Origin: UBA3478 sp038134285
GTDB lineage: Bacteria > Bacteroidota > Bacteroidia > Flavobacteriales > Flavobacteriaceae
NCBI GenBank assembly: GCA_038134285.1
Contig: JAYPUW010000002.1
Span: 184,968 to 248,967 of the forward strand
DNA: 64,000 bases
Direction of reading: 5' to 3'
In this document: one piece after another, positions 52,514-61,747 of the stretch
Layout of the letters: the number at the start of each line of letters is the position of its first letter
Numbering within the stretch: position 1 is the stretch's first letter
Notes under the pieces: generated by a model
What the model saw: only the letters and a program-made list of their open reading frames with translations
Databases searched by the model: none
What the model was told of the DNA's origin: nothing
Made by a program: the position numbers and the translations under genes

Positions 52514-53686
52514 TTATCCCTTTATCAATTGAACCTGTTGCCCATTGGTCACCTTTTTAGACCCATCTGTAACGAGCAATTCACCCGCTTGCACCCCATC
52601 GATGAGTTCGATCACATCTCCTTGAGTCTTTCCGGTGATCACAATGCGACGCTCAACTTTGTATCCGTCATTTTCTTCGCGTAAGGCAAAACAATATTGT
52701 TGCCCCTCAGCATTTTCAGAAACAATAGACTGAGGAACCAAAATTGCAGACGGATTCGAATAATCATTCAAGCGCACTGTGGCAGTAAGGTTGGGTTTAA
52801 TCGCCGCATTTTCATTTGACAATGCCACCTCGATCTTAAACGAGCGATTAGAGGTGTTGATCACGTTAGAACTTTGCGTCACCTTTGCCTCAACCACCTT
52901 ACCTAGCGCTCCAATGGTTACATGAGCGGTTGTACCGATTTGGATCGTTCTTATATGAATTTCGGGCACATCAACTTCTACAAAAACCCTATCGAGATTG
53001 ACTACCCTAAACAATTCTGCACCAGGTCCGGGTGAAACAAACACTCCTTGCTCTTTGAATACCTCATCAACTATCCCATCGAAAGGAGCCCTTACAATCG
53101 ATTTGTCTAGCTGGGTCTCAAGCGCAATTACTGCGCTTTGAGCCGATTCAAAATTCGTCTTTGACTGGAGGTATTGAATTTCAGATCCTATCGCATTATT
53201 CCATAGGCGCTTCTGACGCTCGAAAACCGTTTTTGCCAAGGCCAACTGACTCTTCGCTTGCTCAAATTGAGCAGCAAGTCCTCCATCGTCTAAATAAGCT
53301 AAAACTGAACCCTTTTTTACACGCTGACCTTCTCTTACTACTACCGATTTCAAAATACCAGGCATTTCTGGATACACCATCACGTTTTGTAAGGTCTTCA
53401 CCGTTCCTTGTAATTCGACGTAATGATCGAAAGCAGCTGGTGTTGCATTGATTGCCGCCACCAAAGGGAGTGCTGCCCCAGAACTCAGTTTGGCAAGTGC
53501 CAAATCAAGTTGTTCAATCTGCTGATCAATTGCGCTTCGCTCGTTGTTCAAAGCAGCACGAGCTTCACGAATAGCGCTTTCATTGTTTGATTTAATCAGC
53601 TGATCAATTGAGGCTTCGTTGGCCCTATGACAACTGAATACAAGAGCTAATACGATAGCGGATAAGAGAAAAGGAAATGTTTTCAT
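52514..53686 (-). CDS. RND efflux periplasmic adaptor (lipoprotein)
   Basis: The adaptor links the pump with the TolC-type channel. I set the start at ATG 53686 because it gives a lipoprotein signal with the lipobox VFSC (Cys at about 18); a longer frame from 53734 overlaps tolC and has no signal. In 390 residues there is a coiled-coil hairpin (about 85-200), the lipoyl halves (VVREGQRVKKGSVLAYLDDGG and IVRAPFDGIVDEVF), a beta-barrel, and a membrane-proximal domain ending VTNGQQVQLIKG. Confidence 0.9.
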   Translation of the reverse strand: MKTFPFLLSAIVLALVFSCHRANEASIDQLIKSNNESAIREARAALNNERSAIDQQIEQLDLALAKLSSGAALPLVAAINATPAAFDHYVELQGTVKTLQNVMVYPEMPGILKSVVVREGQRVKKGSVLAYLDDGGLAAQFEQAKSQLALAKTVFERQKRLWNNAIGSEIQYLQSKTNFESAQSAVIALETQLDKSIVRAPFDGIVDEVFKEQGVFVSPGPGAELFRVVNLDRVFVEVDVPEIHIRTIQIGTTAHVTIGALGKVVEAKVTQSSNVINTSNRSFKIEVALSNENAAIKPNLTATVRLNDYSNPSAILVPQSIVSENAEGQQYCFALREENDGYKVERRIVITGKTQGDVIELIDGVQAGELLVTDGSKKVTNGQQVQLIKG

Positions 53687-53720
53687 GAGAGTTATACTGG
53701 GTTTCAAAAAATCGATGTTA

Positions 53721-55064
53721 TTAGAGCGTATCATTTAAAAAATTGGCCAATTCAGTATGCGTATTGATCACCTTAACCATTGAAGACAAGTATTCTTGTT
53801 GGGTTTGATACAATTGTAATTGGGCCTGCCTTAAATCAAAGCTGCTTGCGACCCCTTCTTTAAATTTTACTTCGTTTTTGTCTGCAATACGCTGCGCCAA
53901 ATCGAGATTGTCTTTAGCCGTTAAAAACTGTTCTTTAGAAAGTGCGAAGGCGCTGCTTAATTGCTCAAACTGAACACTTAAAATGCGCTCTGTATTGCGC
54001 TTGGTATTCTGAGCTTTAATGTCGGCGATCTTTGCGCGCTGTGTATTGGCCGAGCGCAATAGCGAACTGAAAATAGGAACCTGAAGATTTACCCCTAGAA
54101 TCGCTGTGTTGAAATACTCTTTATCTGATTCAAAAAAATCAAAGCGTTGACCAAAGGAATTGGTGCCTAAATTTAATGAAGCACTTAGTGTTGGTAGGGC
54201 TTTACTTTTAGCAAGCTTTAATTCAAGGGCAGTTTTCTTGGTTAAGTTATCTACCATGAGGTAATCAATGTTCTGCTCGAATTCAAAGGCTTCAGGCATA
54301 GCACTCACCATCTCAACTCCTACTAGTGCCTCAAGTGAATCTAAGAGTTCAATAGAGGCATTGATTTCTCTACCTAATAGCGCATTCAACATATAATGAC
54401 TAATGCGCGCCATACGATAGGCGTTCTTTTCATTGCTTTTCAACGTGCCATAGGTGATTTGCAATTGATCAACAGTTTCTTGTTCTCCTAAGCCATTCTC
54501 AACAAGGGCTTGAGCTTCAAAAAGGTTGCGTTCAACCTGAGCGACATTCTTTGACAATAAGTCAGCACTTTTTTCTGCCATCAACGCATTAGCGTAGGCC
54601 TCAACCACTGCCGCCCTAACTTCTAGTGAAGTCTTGTTGTAAAGGTTTTCAGAATACTCTAAAAAGGTCTTGGTAGCTTGAACCCCAACGATGTATGATC
54701 CGTCGAACAATAATTGATTCCAAGACACGCCTGCATTGAAAGTTTGGGGCTGTCCAAAAACAACCTCTTCAAAAGTGCCAGGCTCTCCACCAAAAAACTG
54801 GGCCGGAATCTGAGCCACGGGTTGCTCTAATTGATTTTGATAATTTACCGATCCACTGATCTGCGGCAAACCTGTAGCAATGGTGGCCCACTTTTGCGCC
54901 TGAGCATCACGTCTATCTTGAGCCGCGTTTTTCATCTGAATATTGTGCTCTAACGCAAAATCTACTGCCTGCTCTAAGGTGACTTTAAGAGATTGCTGTT
55001 CTTGTGCTAAACTGAAGAGCGTAGCAGACAGAAATACAACCCATCCTACAATTAATTTCTTCAT
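53721..55064 (-). CDS. TolC family outer-membrane channel
   Basis: This 447-residue protein has a signal peptide (MKKLIVGWVVFLSATLFSLA). Two copies of the outer-membrane efflux domain follow: the first with SLKVTLEQAVDFALEHNIQMKNAA and the second around LELKLAKSKALPTLSASLNLGTN. Long helices form the periplasmic tunnel. It is the second gene of the operon, and its ATG overlaps the tetR stop by 4 nt. Confidence 0.92.
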   Translation of the reverse strand: MKKLIVGWVVFLSATLFSLAQEQQSLKVTLEQAVDFALEHNIQMKNAAQDRRDAQAQKWATIATGLPQISGSVNYQNQLEQPVAQIPAQFFGGEPGTFEEVVFGQPQTFNAGVSWNQLLFDGSYIVGVQATKTFLEYSENLYNKTSLEVRAAVVEAYANALMAEKSADLLSKNVAQVERNLFEAQALVENGLGEQETVDQLQITYGTLKSNEKNAYRMARISHYMLNALLGREINASIELLDSLEALVGVEMVSAMPEAFEFEQNIDYLMVDNLTKKTALELKLAKSKALPTLSASLNLGTNSFGQRFDFFESDKEYFNTAILGVNLQVPIFSSLLRSANTQRAKIADIKAQNTKRNTERILSVQFEQLSSAFALSKEQFLTAKDNLDLAQRIADKNEVKFKEGVASSFDLRQAQLQLYQTQQEYLSSMVKVINTHTELANFLNDTL

Positions 55065-55669
55065 GATATCTGATGTTCTTTTAGGTAGTCTTCTAAGAAT
55101 TGTTGGCCTGCCAGAGTTGCGATACCTCTAATATGGTATTTCAAATGTTCTAGAATGGCCGTATGAGGTTCAATGAGTTTTTCTGGAAAAAGCTCTTGGT
55201 CTTTAAGAGTGAAATAGGTGAAAAAATGAAGTCTAAAGACGAGCTCTGGATTTAAGTCGTTTCTATAAACACCCTCGCGTACACCGCGTTCAAGGTTTCG
55301 CATTAAAAAGTCTCTCATGATCAACAGCTGACGCTCTTTGAGTTTCTTGAATAAGCGCGGAAAGTATTTCTGAAGTTGATATTGAGGGGCATTTTTCTCA
55401 TTCTTCAGAAAACGCTTCACAATAGATCGCATTCCAAACAATTCGTCTATCGGATGGCGTTGTTCCTCTGAGAGTTCTTTAACCGCTCCGTAGATAGCCT
55501 CAGAAAGATGAAAGGTGCAGTCTTCGACGAGCTCAGTCTTATTGCTATAAATCGAATAAATGGTCTTTTTCGAGATCGCCAACTCTTTGGCCAAGTCGTC
55601 CATAGTGACGCTCTTGAAGCCCAAATCAAGGAACATTTTAGTGGCTTTCTGAAGGATTTCGTTTTTCAC
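55061..55669 (-). CDS. TetR/AcrR family transcriptional regulator
   Basis: The likely repressor of the efflux operon has 202 residues. It has an N-terminal helix-turn-helix (about 20-45, TMDDLAKELAISKKTIYSIY) and a helical ligand-binding domain with no recognisable specificity. The start is GTG at 55669-55667, only 7 nt from a consensus TAACTTTG box. The gene leads the operon and so probably represses its own promoter, although no obvious palindromic operator is visible. Confidence 0.9.
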   Translation of the reverse strand: MKNEILQKATKMFLDLGFKSVTMDDLAKELAISKKTIYSIYSNKTELVEDCTFHLSEAIYGAVKELSEEQRHPIDELFGMRSIVKRFLKNEKNAPQYQLQKYFPRLFKKLKERQLLIMRDFLMRNLERGVREGVYRNDLNPELVFRLHFFTYFTLKDQELFPEKLIEPHTAILEHLKYHIRGIATLAGQQFLEDYLKEHQIS

Positions 55670-55676
55670 AGCGGCG

Positions 55677-55684
55677 CAAAGTTA
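55677..55684 (-). promoter_or_regulatory. TAnnTTTG (-7) promoter box of the tetR-efflux operon
   Basis: The minus strand reads TAACTTTG, 7 nt before the GTG start of the regulator. Confidence 0.6.
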
Positions 55685-55753
55685 CAAAACAGAAAACTTT
55701 AAAAACGAAAAAAGTTTCCAGAGTCAATAAAAATTTAACCTATTGCTTTTCGC

Positions 55754-55761
55754 TATTTTTG
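55754..55761 (+). promoter_or_regulatory. TAnnTTTG (-7) promoter box of the prenyl synthase gene
   Basis: TATTTTTG lies 13 nt before ATG 55775. Confidence 0.6.
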
Positions 55762-55774
55762 AACAAATTGCTCC

Positions 55775-56752
55775 ATGGAATGTTTTGCCCCTTATCAACG
55801 CGCCTTTGAAAGCGCTCAACAGACCCTAAGACTCCCAGAGACTCCTGAAGGTTTATACGATCCTATCCGCTACATTCTTAGCCTCGACGCAAAACGCCTA
55901 AGACCTTCGTTACTTTTAGCGGCCTGCCAGGCGTGCAAGGGCAATCTTAAGGAGGCCTATGCGGCAGCATTGGCTATAGAACTCTTTCACAACTTCACCC
56001 TGATTCATGACGATATCATGGATGAGGCTCCACTCAGAAGAGGAAAGCCCACTGTGCATCACAAGTGGAACCTAAATACTGGAATTCTTTCTGGCGATGC
56101 CATGCTTATCGTCGCCTACCAGCAGTTCGAAAGCTATGCACCCGAAATTCAAGCGTCATTGCTCAAACTTTTCAATACGACTTCTCTTGAGGTTTGTGAA
56201 GGGCAAGAATACGACGTGGCCTTTGAAACCATGACTTCAGTAAGTGAGGAGACCTATCTAAAAATGATCCAATACAAGACGGCGGTTTTAGTTGCCGCAT
56301 CCCTTAAAATGGGGGCTCTAATTGCTCGTTCTTCTGAAGAAGTAGCAAGCCTATTTTACGATTTCGGAATGGCTCTTGGTACTGCGTTTCAGATTCAAGA
56401 TGACTACCTGGATGCTTTTGGAAACACCTCTTCATTCGGAAAGCAGGTGGGTGGAGATATTATAGAGAACAAAAAAACCTACCTAGTCATTAAGCTTCAA
56501 GAATTGGGTAACCAAGAGCAACAAAAGGCCTTAGATCAGTGGTTTACGGTAAATAACAGTGATCGACAAACCGAAAAGATTAAAACAGTCAAGCAATTGT
56601 TTCAAGAAAGTGGAGCCGCCGATGCCACCCGAAATGCAGTAAAGGAATATACCATTCAAAGCCAAAACATTTTGGATCGTCTCGAAGAAAAGCAGGTCAA
56701 TACGAGCGATTTCAAAGCCTTTAGCGAAGCTTTATTGGTTAGAAGCCTTTAA
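55775..56752 (+). CDS. Polyprenyl (farnesyl/geranylgeranyl) diphosphate synthase
   Basis: This prenyltransferase of 325 residues adds isopentenyl units to allylic diphosphates. The first aspartate-rich motif is LIHDDIMDEAPLRRGKPTVH and the second is QIQDDYLDAFG. Residues 4-5 positions before the first motif (Phe-His-Asn-Phe) suggest a C15-C20 product. Facing a lycopene cyclase, it may be the geranylgeranyl diphosphate synthase for carotenoids; the product length is inference. Its last 14 nt overlap the cyclase gene on the other strand. Confidence 0.92.
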   Translation: MECFAPYQRAFESAQQTLRLPETPEGLYDPIRYILSLDAKRLRPSLLLAACQACKGNLKEAYAAALAIELFHNFTLIHDDIMDEAPLRRGKPTVHHKWNLNTGILSGDAMLIVAYQQFESYAPEIQASLLKLFNTTSLEVCEGQEYDVAFETMTSVSEETYLKMIQYKTAVLVAASLKMGALIARSSEEVASLFYDFGMALGTAFQIQDDYLDAFGNTSSFGKQVGGDIIENKKTYLVIKLQELGNQEQQKALDQWFTVNNSDRQTEKIKTVKQLFQESGAADATRNAVKEYTIQSQNILDRLEEKQVNTSDFKAFSEALLVRSL

Positions 56753-57884
56753 GTAGTCTGCGTATAAAAGCGGCCAGAAAAGGCAGAGGTTTATTTGCCG
56801 CCATTATCGACAACTCTTCGTTAAATCTAGTTTTTTCCCCTAAAAATCGAAGGATGAGTTGCGGCTTTCTTTTGCGAAATAAGCGACTAAAAATTGTAGC
56901 ACCTTTATGGTTTTGACGATCTAATATGTCAAGCAGCAATAGATCATAGAGCCAAAACCGGTCTTTGCGCTGTACTCGAATCGAAGGATTAACTTTTTTA
57001 AGTTCTTCTACAATGCGCTTTACGCGAACAAGGGTTCTGTCAAAGGTAAAACCGGTTGAGGGTTTGGCCCATCCGGCCGACAATCCAATCGGAATAACCC
57101 TTTTCGATTGCCGTTCCCAAAGTGGAGTGCACGACATAGGAATGCTTCCGCTCTCGGTTTTAACCACCTTATATGCGTCAATGTTTTTTTTACTCAGATA
57201 GGTCTCAATCGCCTCAGTGTACGCTTCAGGCTTCAAAGGTTGATGAGAAAATAAAGTGTACTCCACTAAAGCCTCTCGGTTTGAGGTAGGCAGTAAATAC
57301 ATAAATCGAGTATTGCCCATTTGGGGGACACTAAAGTCCATAAAGAGCGCCTGATCTGGATTGAACTGTGGCGCTTCGGTTTCAATAAACCAGCCCACAA
57401 AATGCTGTTGCAAAACAGGGTACTTTGTATGCTCTTGAAATAACTTATAGTCAAATCTAGAATCAAAGACCCTGGCAGCGGTGTAGGCTTCAGTAGTGGT
57501 TTTGATTTCAACGACAGTTTCGCCTTCAGTTACAGCTACCACCTCTTGCTCAACCCAATTTACTTGTTGGTGTTTTTTGATTTTAGATCTAAAATAATTG
57601 TGAAAGTCAACCCCATGAATCATTTGATAGGTATATGGAGCTATAGCTTGATAGTTAGGGTGATCTGAATCGCCAGCGTAGATCTCTGACCACTGGTGCG
57701 AAACAAGATGATCTAGGGCGTGAGTGCGCTCAGACCAGAAACACCATGTTCTATCTTTATACTGGTCTCCAAGACGATCTAGAATCAATACCGAACACTT
57801 CTCAAAATGAGGGTCAGTAAGCAGGGCGTCGGCTAATAGCGTACCTGCTGCCCCTGCCCCGATAATAGCATAATCGTAGATCAT
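56739..57884 (-). CDS. crtY: Lycopene beta-cyclase (CrtY family)
   Basis: CrtY closes the ends of lycopene to beta-ionone rings, giving beta-carotene. The 381-residue flavoprotein has an N-terminal dinucleotide motif (YAIIGAGAAGTLLADALL), KDRTWCFW, the VFDSRF segment and the family motif GLSAGWAKPSTGFTFDRT. The C-terminal 60 residues are helical and basic, for membrane attachment. Other carotenoid genes (crtB, crtI, crtZ) are not in the window, apart from a possible hydroxylase-like gene at 28305 whose role is open. A TATCTTTA box is 4 nt from the ATG. Confidence 0.9.
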   Translation of the reverse strand: MIYDYAIIGAGAAGTLLADALLTDPHFEKCSVLILDRLGDQYKDRTWCFWSERTHALDHLVSHQWSEIYAGDSDHPNYQAIAPYTYQMIHGVDFHNYFRSKIKKHQQVNWVEQEVVAVTEGETVVEIKTTTEAYTAARVFDSRFDYKLFQEHTKYPVLQQHFVGWFIETEAPQFNPDQALFMDFSVPQMGNTRFMYLLPTSNREALVEYTLFSHQPLKPEAYTEAIETYLSKKNIDAYKVVKTESGSIPMSCTPLWERQSKRVIPIGLSAGWAKPSTGFTFDRTLVRVKRIVEELKKVNPSIRVQRKDRFWLYDLLLLDILDRQNHKGATIFSRLFRKRKPQLILRFLGEKTRFNEELSIMAANKPLPFLAAFIRRLLKGF

Positions 57885-57888
57885 TTGT

Positions 57889-57896
57889 TAAAGATA
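57889..57896 (-). promoter_or_regulatory. Near-consensus -7 box of crtY
   Basis: The minus strand reads TATCTTTA (last base differs), 4 nt before the crtY ATG. Confidence 0.4.
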
Positions 57897-57919
57897 ACCG
57901 CTATTTAAGTCAAATCGAT

Positions 57920-57927
57920 TAGTTTTG
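57920..57927 (+). promoter_or_regulatory. TAnnTTTG (-7) promoter box of the ZIP transporter gene
   Basis: TAGTTTTG lies 19 nt before ATG 57947, divergent from crtY. Confidence 0.6.
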
Positions 57928-57946
57928 TATACCAAAACAAAACCTT

Positions 57947-58768
57947 ATGTCTTCGATTGTTTCGTACTTTGAAGGGATTCATCCAATAACCGGAGCACTC
58001 TACGCCACTCTATTTACGTGGGGGGTGACTGCCGCTGGTGCTGCCCTTGTCTTTCTATTTAAGACAATGAATCGCGCAGTATTAGACGGATTTCTCGGAT
58101 TCACCGGAGGTGTGATGGTAGCCGCGAGTTTCTGGAGTCTATTAGCACCGGGCATTGAAATGAGCCCAGGTGACGGATTTGTCAAGGTCATTCCTGCGGC
58201 AACAGGGTTTCTACTCGGAGCACTTTTCATCTTTCTGCTCGACAAGGTTTTACCTCACATTCATATCAACTTTAAAGAATCTGAAAAAGAAGGGGTAGAA
58301 ACCCCCTGGCATCGCACTACCCTGTTAACACTTGCCATTACTCTTCACAACATTCCAGAAGGACTAGCGATAGGCGTATTGTTTGGCGGAGTGGCAGCAG
58401 GATTTGAAGGGGCCAGTATAGCAGGAGCCCTTACCCTTGCCATAGGTATTGGTCTTCAAAATTTCCCTGAAGGTTTTGCTGTAGCCATGCCTCTGAGACG
58501 TCATGGTTTAAGCCGCACTCGAAGTTTTTTGTTAGGGCAATCATCTGCCATGGTCGAACCCGTTGCTGCTGTTATAGGAGCTTGGGCGGTATACACCTTT
58601 CAACCCCTTCTCCCCTATGCACTCGCTTTTGCAGCGGGAGCCATGATTTTTGTGGTTATAGAAGAAGTGATTCCTGAAACACAACGCGACCAATACACCG
58701 ATATCGCCTCGATGGGATTCATTGGTGGCTTCATCGTGATGATGGTCTTAGATGTGGCATTAGGCTAA
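57947..58768 (+). CDS. ZIP family divalent metal transporter
   Basis: The 273-residue inner-membrane importer of zinc, and probably iron or manganese, has eight transmembrane helices. The two metal-binding helices carry HNIPEGLAIG and QNFPEGFAVAMPLR, with EE in a later helix (VVIEEVIPE). A histidine-containing loop (LPHIHI) follows helix 3. The second motif has Asn in place of His, a change seen in the broad-range GufA-like subgroup. It is monocistronic, or it may continue into DUF2141 (25 nt gap). Confidence 0.92.
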   Translation: MSSIVSYFEGIHPITGALYATLFTWGVTAAGAALVFLFKTMNRAVLDGFLGFTGGVMVAASFWSLLAPGIEMSPGDGFVKVIPAATGFLLGALFIFLLDKVLPHIHINFKESEKEGVETPWHRTTLLTLAITLHNIPEGLAIGVLFGGVAAGFEGASIAGALTLAIGIGLQNFPEGFAVAMPLRRHGLSRTRSFLLGQSSAMVEPVAAVIGAWAVYTFQPLLPYALAFAAGAMIFVVIEEVIPETQRDQYTDIASMGFIGGFIVMMVLDVALG

Positions 58769-58775
58769 GAGGTTG

Positions 58776-58783
58776 TATCTTAG
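58776..58783 (+). promoter_or_regulatory. Near-consensus -7 box before the DUF2141 gene
   Basis: TATCTTAG (one mismatch) ends 10 nt before ATG 58794. Confidence 0.3.
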
Positions 58784-58793
58784 CTAAAATGCT

Positions 58794-59231
58794 ATGAATC
58801 ATATCCTTGTACTTTTTATAGGGACAGCTATGGCTGTCTTCGGAACGACTCGCGACCTGACGGATGAGAATGACAAATTACGTCTCGTTTTAAAGACCAA
58901 TGTTCAAATTAAAGGAACCCTGGTAGTGGTTGTTTACACGAATGCGGCTGATTTTTTGACCGAAAAGGGAAGGGTGCTCAAAACCCAGGCGGTAGCTGAA
59001 GAGGCCTTCACTTTGGAGACAGAATCTCTCGACAAAGGCATCTACGCCCTGGTCGTTTTCGAAGATGTAAATAACAATGGATTGTTAGATCAGAATAAGC
59101 TGGGAATACCTAAAGAACCCTTTGGTTTTTCAAAGGCCAAGCTTAGTATTTTTGGCCCTCCATCTTTCAACAAAGCCTCGTTCAACTTTCCTGAAGAATC
59201 TAAAATAGAAGTGGTTTTAAAGGCCTTCTAA
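58794..59231 (+). CDS. DUF2141 family secreted protein
   Basis: The 145-residue protein has an N-terminal hydrophobic signal (ILVLFIGTAMAVFG) and is probably periplasmic. The conserved core GIYALVVFEDVNNNGLLDQNKLGIPKEPFGFS has an acidic loop that resembles calcium-binding D-x-N-x-N-G repeats, followed by a PSFNKASF strand. The family is frequent beside carotenoid and outer-membrane genes, but its function is unknown. Its stop TAA overlaps the stop codon of the convergent small gene. Confidence 0.82.
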   Translation: MNHILVLFIGTAMAVFGTTRDLTDENDKLRLVLKTNVQIKGTLVVVVYTNAADFLTEKGRVLKTQAVAEEAFTLETESLDKGIYALVVFEDVNNNGLLDQNKLGIPKEPFGFSKAKLSIFGPPSFNKASFNFPEESKIEVVLKAF

Positions 59232-59359
59232 TGGCATGAAGATTTATCGCATCCGCAGTCGTTTGAAGACCTAGACTTAGGCCATATCCCCCAACGCCTT
59301 AGCAAGTAAACTACCGCTGCTCCGAGAATAAGGTAGGTGATGACAGTCTGAACATTCAT
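59228..59359 (-). CDS. FeoB-associated cysteine-rich membrane protein
   Basis: This 43-residue protein has one transmembrane helix (VITYLILGAAVVYLL), then a short basic stretch and a cysteine-rich end (DCGCDKSSCH). Such proteins follow feoB in many bacteria and are thought to aid ferrous iron handling. A longer frame from 59443 exists but lies inside feoB; ATG 59359 overlaps the feoB stop by one base (TAATG), which fixes the start. Confidence 0.88.
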   Translation of the reverse strand: MNVQTVITYLILGAAVVYLLRRWGIWPKSRSSNDCGCDKSSCH

Positions 59360-61461
59360 TACACAAGCAATTGATAGGTGATTAATGAAGCTACGTAGGC
59401 TAGTACGGTCATGAAACCCAATTGAATCAAAGGCCATTTCCATGAATTCGTCTCTTTACGCACTATAGCTAAGGTACTCATACATTGCATGGCAAAGGCG
59501 TAGAAAATCAAAATTGACACCCCTGTAGCAAGATTGAAAATCGGGCGACCTACCGCATCACGCTCCAAAGCCATACGCCCTACAATGGTAGACTCTTCTG
59601 AATCCGCGACACTGTATATTGTCGCAAGGGTGCCGACAAAAACCTCTCGAGCGGCGAACGAGGTGATTAAGGCAATTCCAATCTTCCAATCATATCCTAA
59701 AGGCTGCACGGCTGGCTCAATAAATTTTCCAAGTTGACCGATGTAAGAGTGCTCTAGTTTGTAACTCGAAATTTTATGTTCTATTTCAAGGTCGGATACA
59801 AGTTCGGATGTACTTTCTATTTGAGCGATCACTATTTCTTCAGCATTTTTAAAATCGTCTGAATAGCCGTTAGACCCTAAAAACCAAATAACGATCGAGA
59901 GGGCCAGAATGACCTGACCAGCACCAAATACAAAACTCTTGGTCTTTTCAAATACCGTAAAGCCAACGTTCTTCAATTGAGGCGTCTTGAAGGTGGGCAT
60001 TTCGACCATAAAGAAGTTCTTACGGTCTAACTTTAGGTTTGCACTGAGTATGGCTGCCGCTAGAAAGGCAGACAAAAAGCCTAAAAAGTAGAGTCCTGTG
60101 AGCACAAGAGCCTGGTATCCTAGGCCAAAGATTCGACCCTCAGGAATCACCAAGGCGATGATAATCAAGTAGACAGGCAGGCGTGCTGAACAGGTGGTAA
60201 ACGGTACCACTAAAATGGTAATCAAACGCTCTTTCCAGTTCTCGATGTTACGGGTCGCCATCACTGCCGGAATTGCACAGGCCATTCCCGAAATTAGAGG
60301 CACCACACTTTTACCGCTCAAACCGAACGGACGCATGAGGCGATCCATCAGAAATACGACTCGAGACATGTATCCAGATTCTTCAAGAAGAGCAATAAAC
60401 AAAAACAAGAAGGCGATCTGAGGGATGAAAATAACTACACCGCCAATCCCAGCAATGATCCCTTCTGCAATGAGATCAGTTAAAATACCCGTAGGCAAAT
60501 TGTCTTTAAACCATTCTGACAGCCATCCGAAGAATCCGTCAATGGCATCCATCGGGTAGCTACTAAAATCAAAAATGACTTGAAAAATGCTGAAGAGTAT
60601 CACAAAGAAAATCAGGTATCCCCAAATTTTATGCGTGAAGAGTCGGTCTAAAAAACCCTGAACTCCTTCGGCCTTTGTAAAGTCTTTTTGATATGCTTTT
60701 TTAAGTGCTGAATTGATGAACTGGTAACGCAATACCGTTTCGCGATGCTGCATTTTCTTCAGCTCATCCTTAGATTTCGTGCTAAAGCTCGATTGATCGG
60801 CGATGCTCTGACGTTCAATGGGCATGAAATTGACGTCTTGAGTAATTGCTAACCATAACTTGTAGAGGCTAATTTTCGGAAAGGTCTTTTTGAGTCCTTC
60901 AAAATAGATCGCATCTATTCGATTGACATCTAAGACTTCTGATTCAGAAAGCTGTGAATGCTCTGATAGTAGCTTTTTTAGTGCATCAATCCCTTCGTTT
61001 TTGCGGGTGCTGATCAATGCAATTTTAGTGTCGAGCTCTTGTTCAAGTGTTTGAATATCAAGAGCGATACCTAAACGTCCCATGCGATCAGCCATATTAA
61101 TGGCTAAGACCGTTTTAATACCAAGATCTTTGATCTGAGTAAATAAAAGAAGGTTACGTTTTAGATTCTCAACCTCAGCAATGACCACCACAACATCAGG
61201 AAAATCCTCGTTGCGCTTGTTAAGTAAAAGCTCTACCGCAACACTTTCGTCAAGTGAGGTGGTGTTCAGGCTATACGCCCCAGGAAGATCGATGATTTTG
61301 GCCTCTAGTTCATCGCTCAGCTTGCAGTAACCTGTTTTCTTCTCAACGGTGATTCCGGGGTAATTACCCACCTTTTGGCGCAAGCCAGTCAGTGCGTTGA
61401 ATATCGAAGATTTTCCGGTATTCGGATTCCCAATTAACGCTACTTTCAGTGCTGCGCTCAT
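59359..61461 (-). CDS. feoB: Ferrous iron transport protein B
   Basis: FeoB is the GTPase-coupled Fe2+ importer of the inner membrane. The 700-residue protein has the G domain (G1 GNPNTGKSS, G3 DLPGAYSL, G4 NMAD), a helical spacer, and the membrane part with its two gate regions (a proline- and cysteine-containing VPLISGMACAIPAVMATR and FTTCSARLPVYLI). It is the middle gene of feoA-feoB-Cys-rich, with 1-nt spacing to feoA and a 1-nt overlap at its end. Confidence 0.96.
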   Translation of the reverse strand: MSAALKVALIGNPNTGKSSIFNALTGLRQKVGNYPGITVEKKTGYCKLSDELEAKIIDLPGAYSLNTTSLDESVAVELLLNKRNEDFPDVVVVIAEVENLKRNLLLFTQIKDLGIKTVLAINMADRMGRLGIALDIQTLEQELDTKIALISTRKNEGIDALKKLLSEHSQLSESEVLDVNRIDAIYFEGLKKTFPKISLYKLWLAITQDVNFMPIERQSIADQSSFSTKSKDELKKMQHRETVLRYQFINSALKKAYQKDFTKAEGVQGFLDRLFTHKIWGYLIFFVILFSIFQVIFDFSSYPMDAIDGFFGWLSEWFKDNLPTGILTDLIAEGIIAGIGGVVIFIPQIAFLFLFIALLEESGYMSRVVFLMDRLMRPFGLSGKSVVPLISGMACAIPAVMATRNIENWKERLITILVVPFTTCSARLPVYLIIIALVIPEGRIFGLGYQALVLTGLYFLGFLSAFLAAAILSANLKLDRKNFFMVEMPTFKTPQLKNVGFTVFEKTKSFVFGAGQVILALSIVIWFLGSNGYSDDFKNAEEIVIAQIESTSELVSDLEIEHKISSYKLEHSYIGQLGKFIEPAVQPLGYDWKIGIALITSFAAREVFVGTLATIYSVADSEESTIVGRMALERDAVGRPIFNLATGVSILIFYAFAMQCMSTLAIVRKETNSWKWPLIQLGFMTVLAYVASLITYQLLV

Positions 61462-61462
61462 C

Positions 61463-61690
61463 TTAAGATTTCAGATCGATTTTAACGTATTGGGCCATTT
61501 CACGTCTGATCGCAATACGCGAGCCGTCTACCAAAAAGTAAAGTGGATCATTGAGCGGCGCGATTTGAATAAGCTCAACTTCGTTGCCAGGGAGGCATCC
61601 GATCTCCATGAGTTTTACGGGAATATGTGCATCTAACTCTTCGACGATCACTCCTTTCTGCCCTACCCGTAAACGATCTATTGAGATCAC
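61463..61690 (-). CDS. feoA: Ferrous iron transport protein A
   Basis: This 75-residue SH3-like accessory protein stimulates FeoB. The family pattern is visible: RLRVGQKGVIV, LMEIGCLPGNEVELIQIAPLNDPLYFLVDGSRIAIRREMAQYV. It is the first gene of the operon. The 57-nt gap to the SCO gene shows no clear TAnnTTTG box and no Fur-type palindrome that I can assign. Confidence 0.93.
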   Translation of the reverse strand: MISIDRLRVGQKGVIVEELDAHIPVKLMEIGCLPGNEVELIQIAPLNDPLYFLVDGSRIAIRREMAQYVKIDLKS

Positions 61691-61747
61691 TACTCTTATT
61701 TAGAATAATTAAAGAAATGTAAAATTAACCCAAATCTTCGGTTAGAC

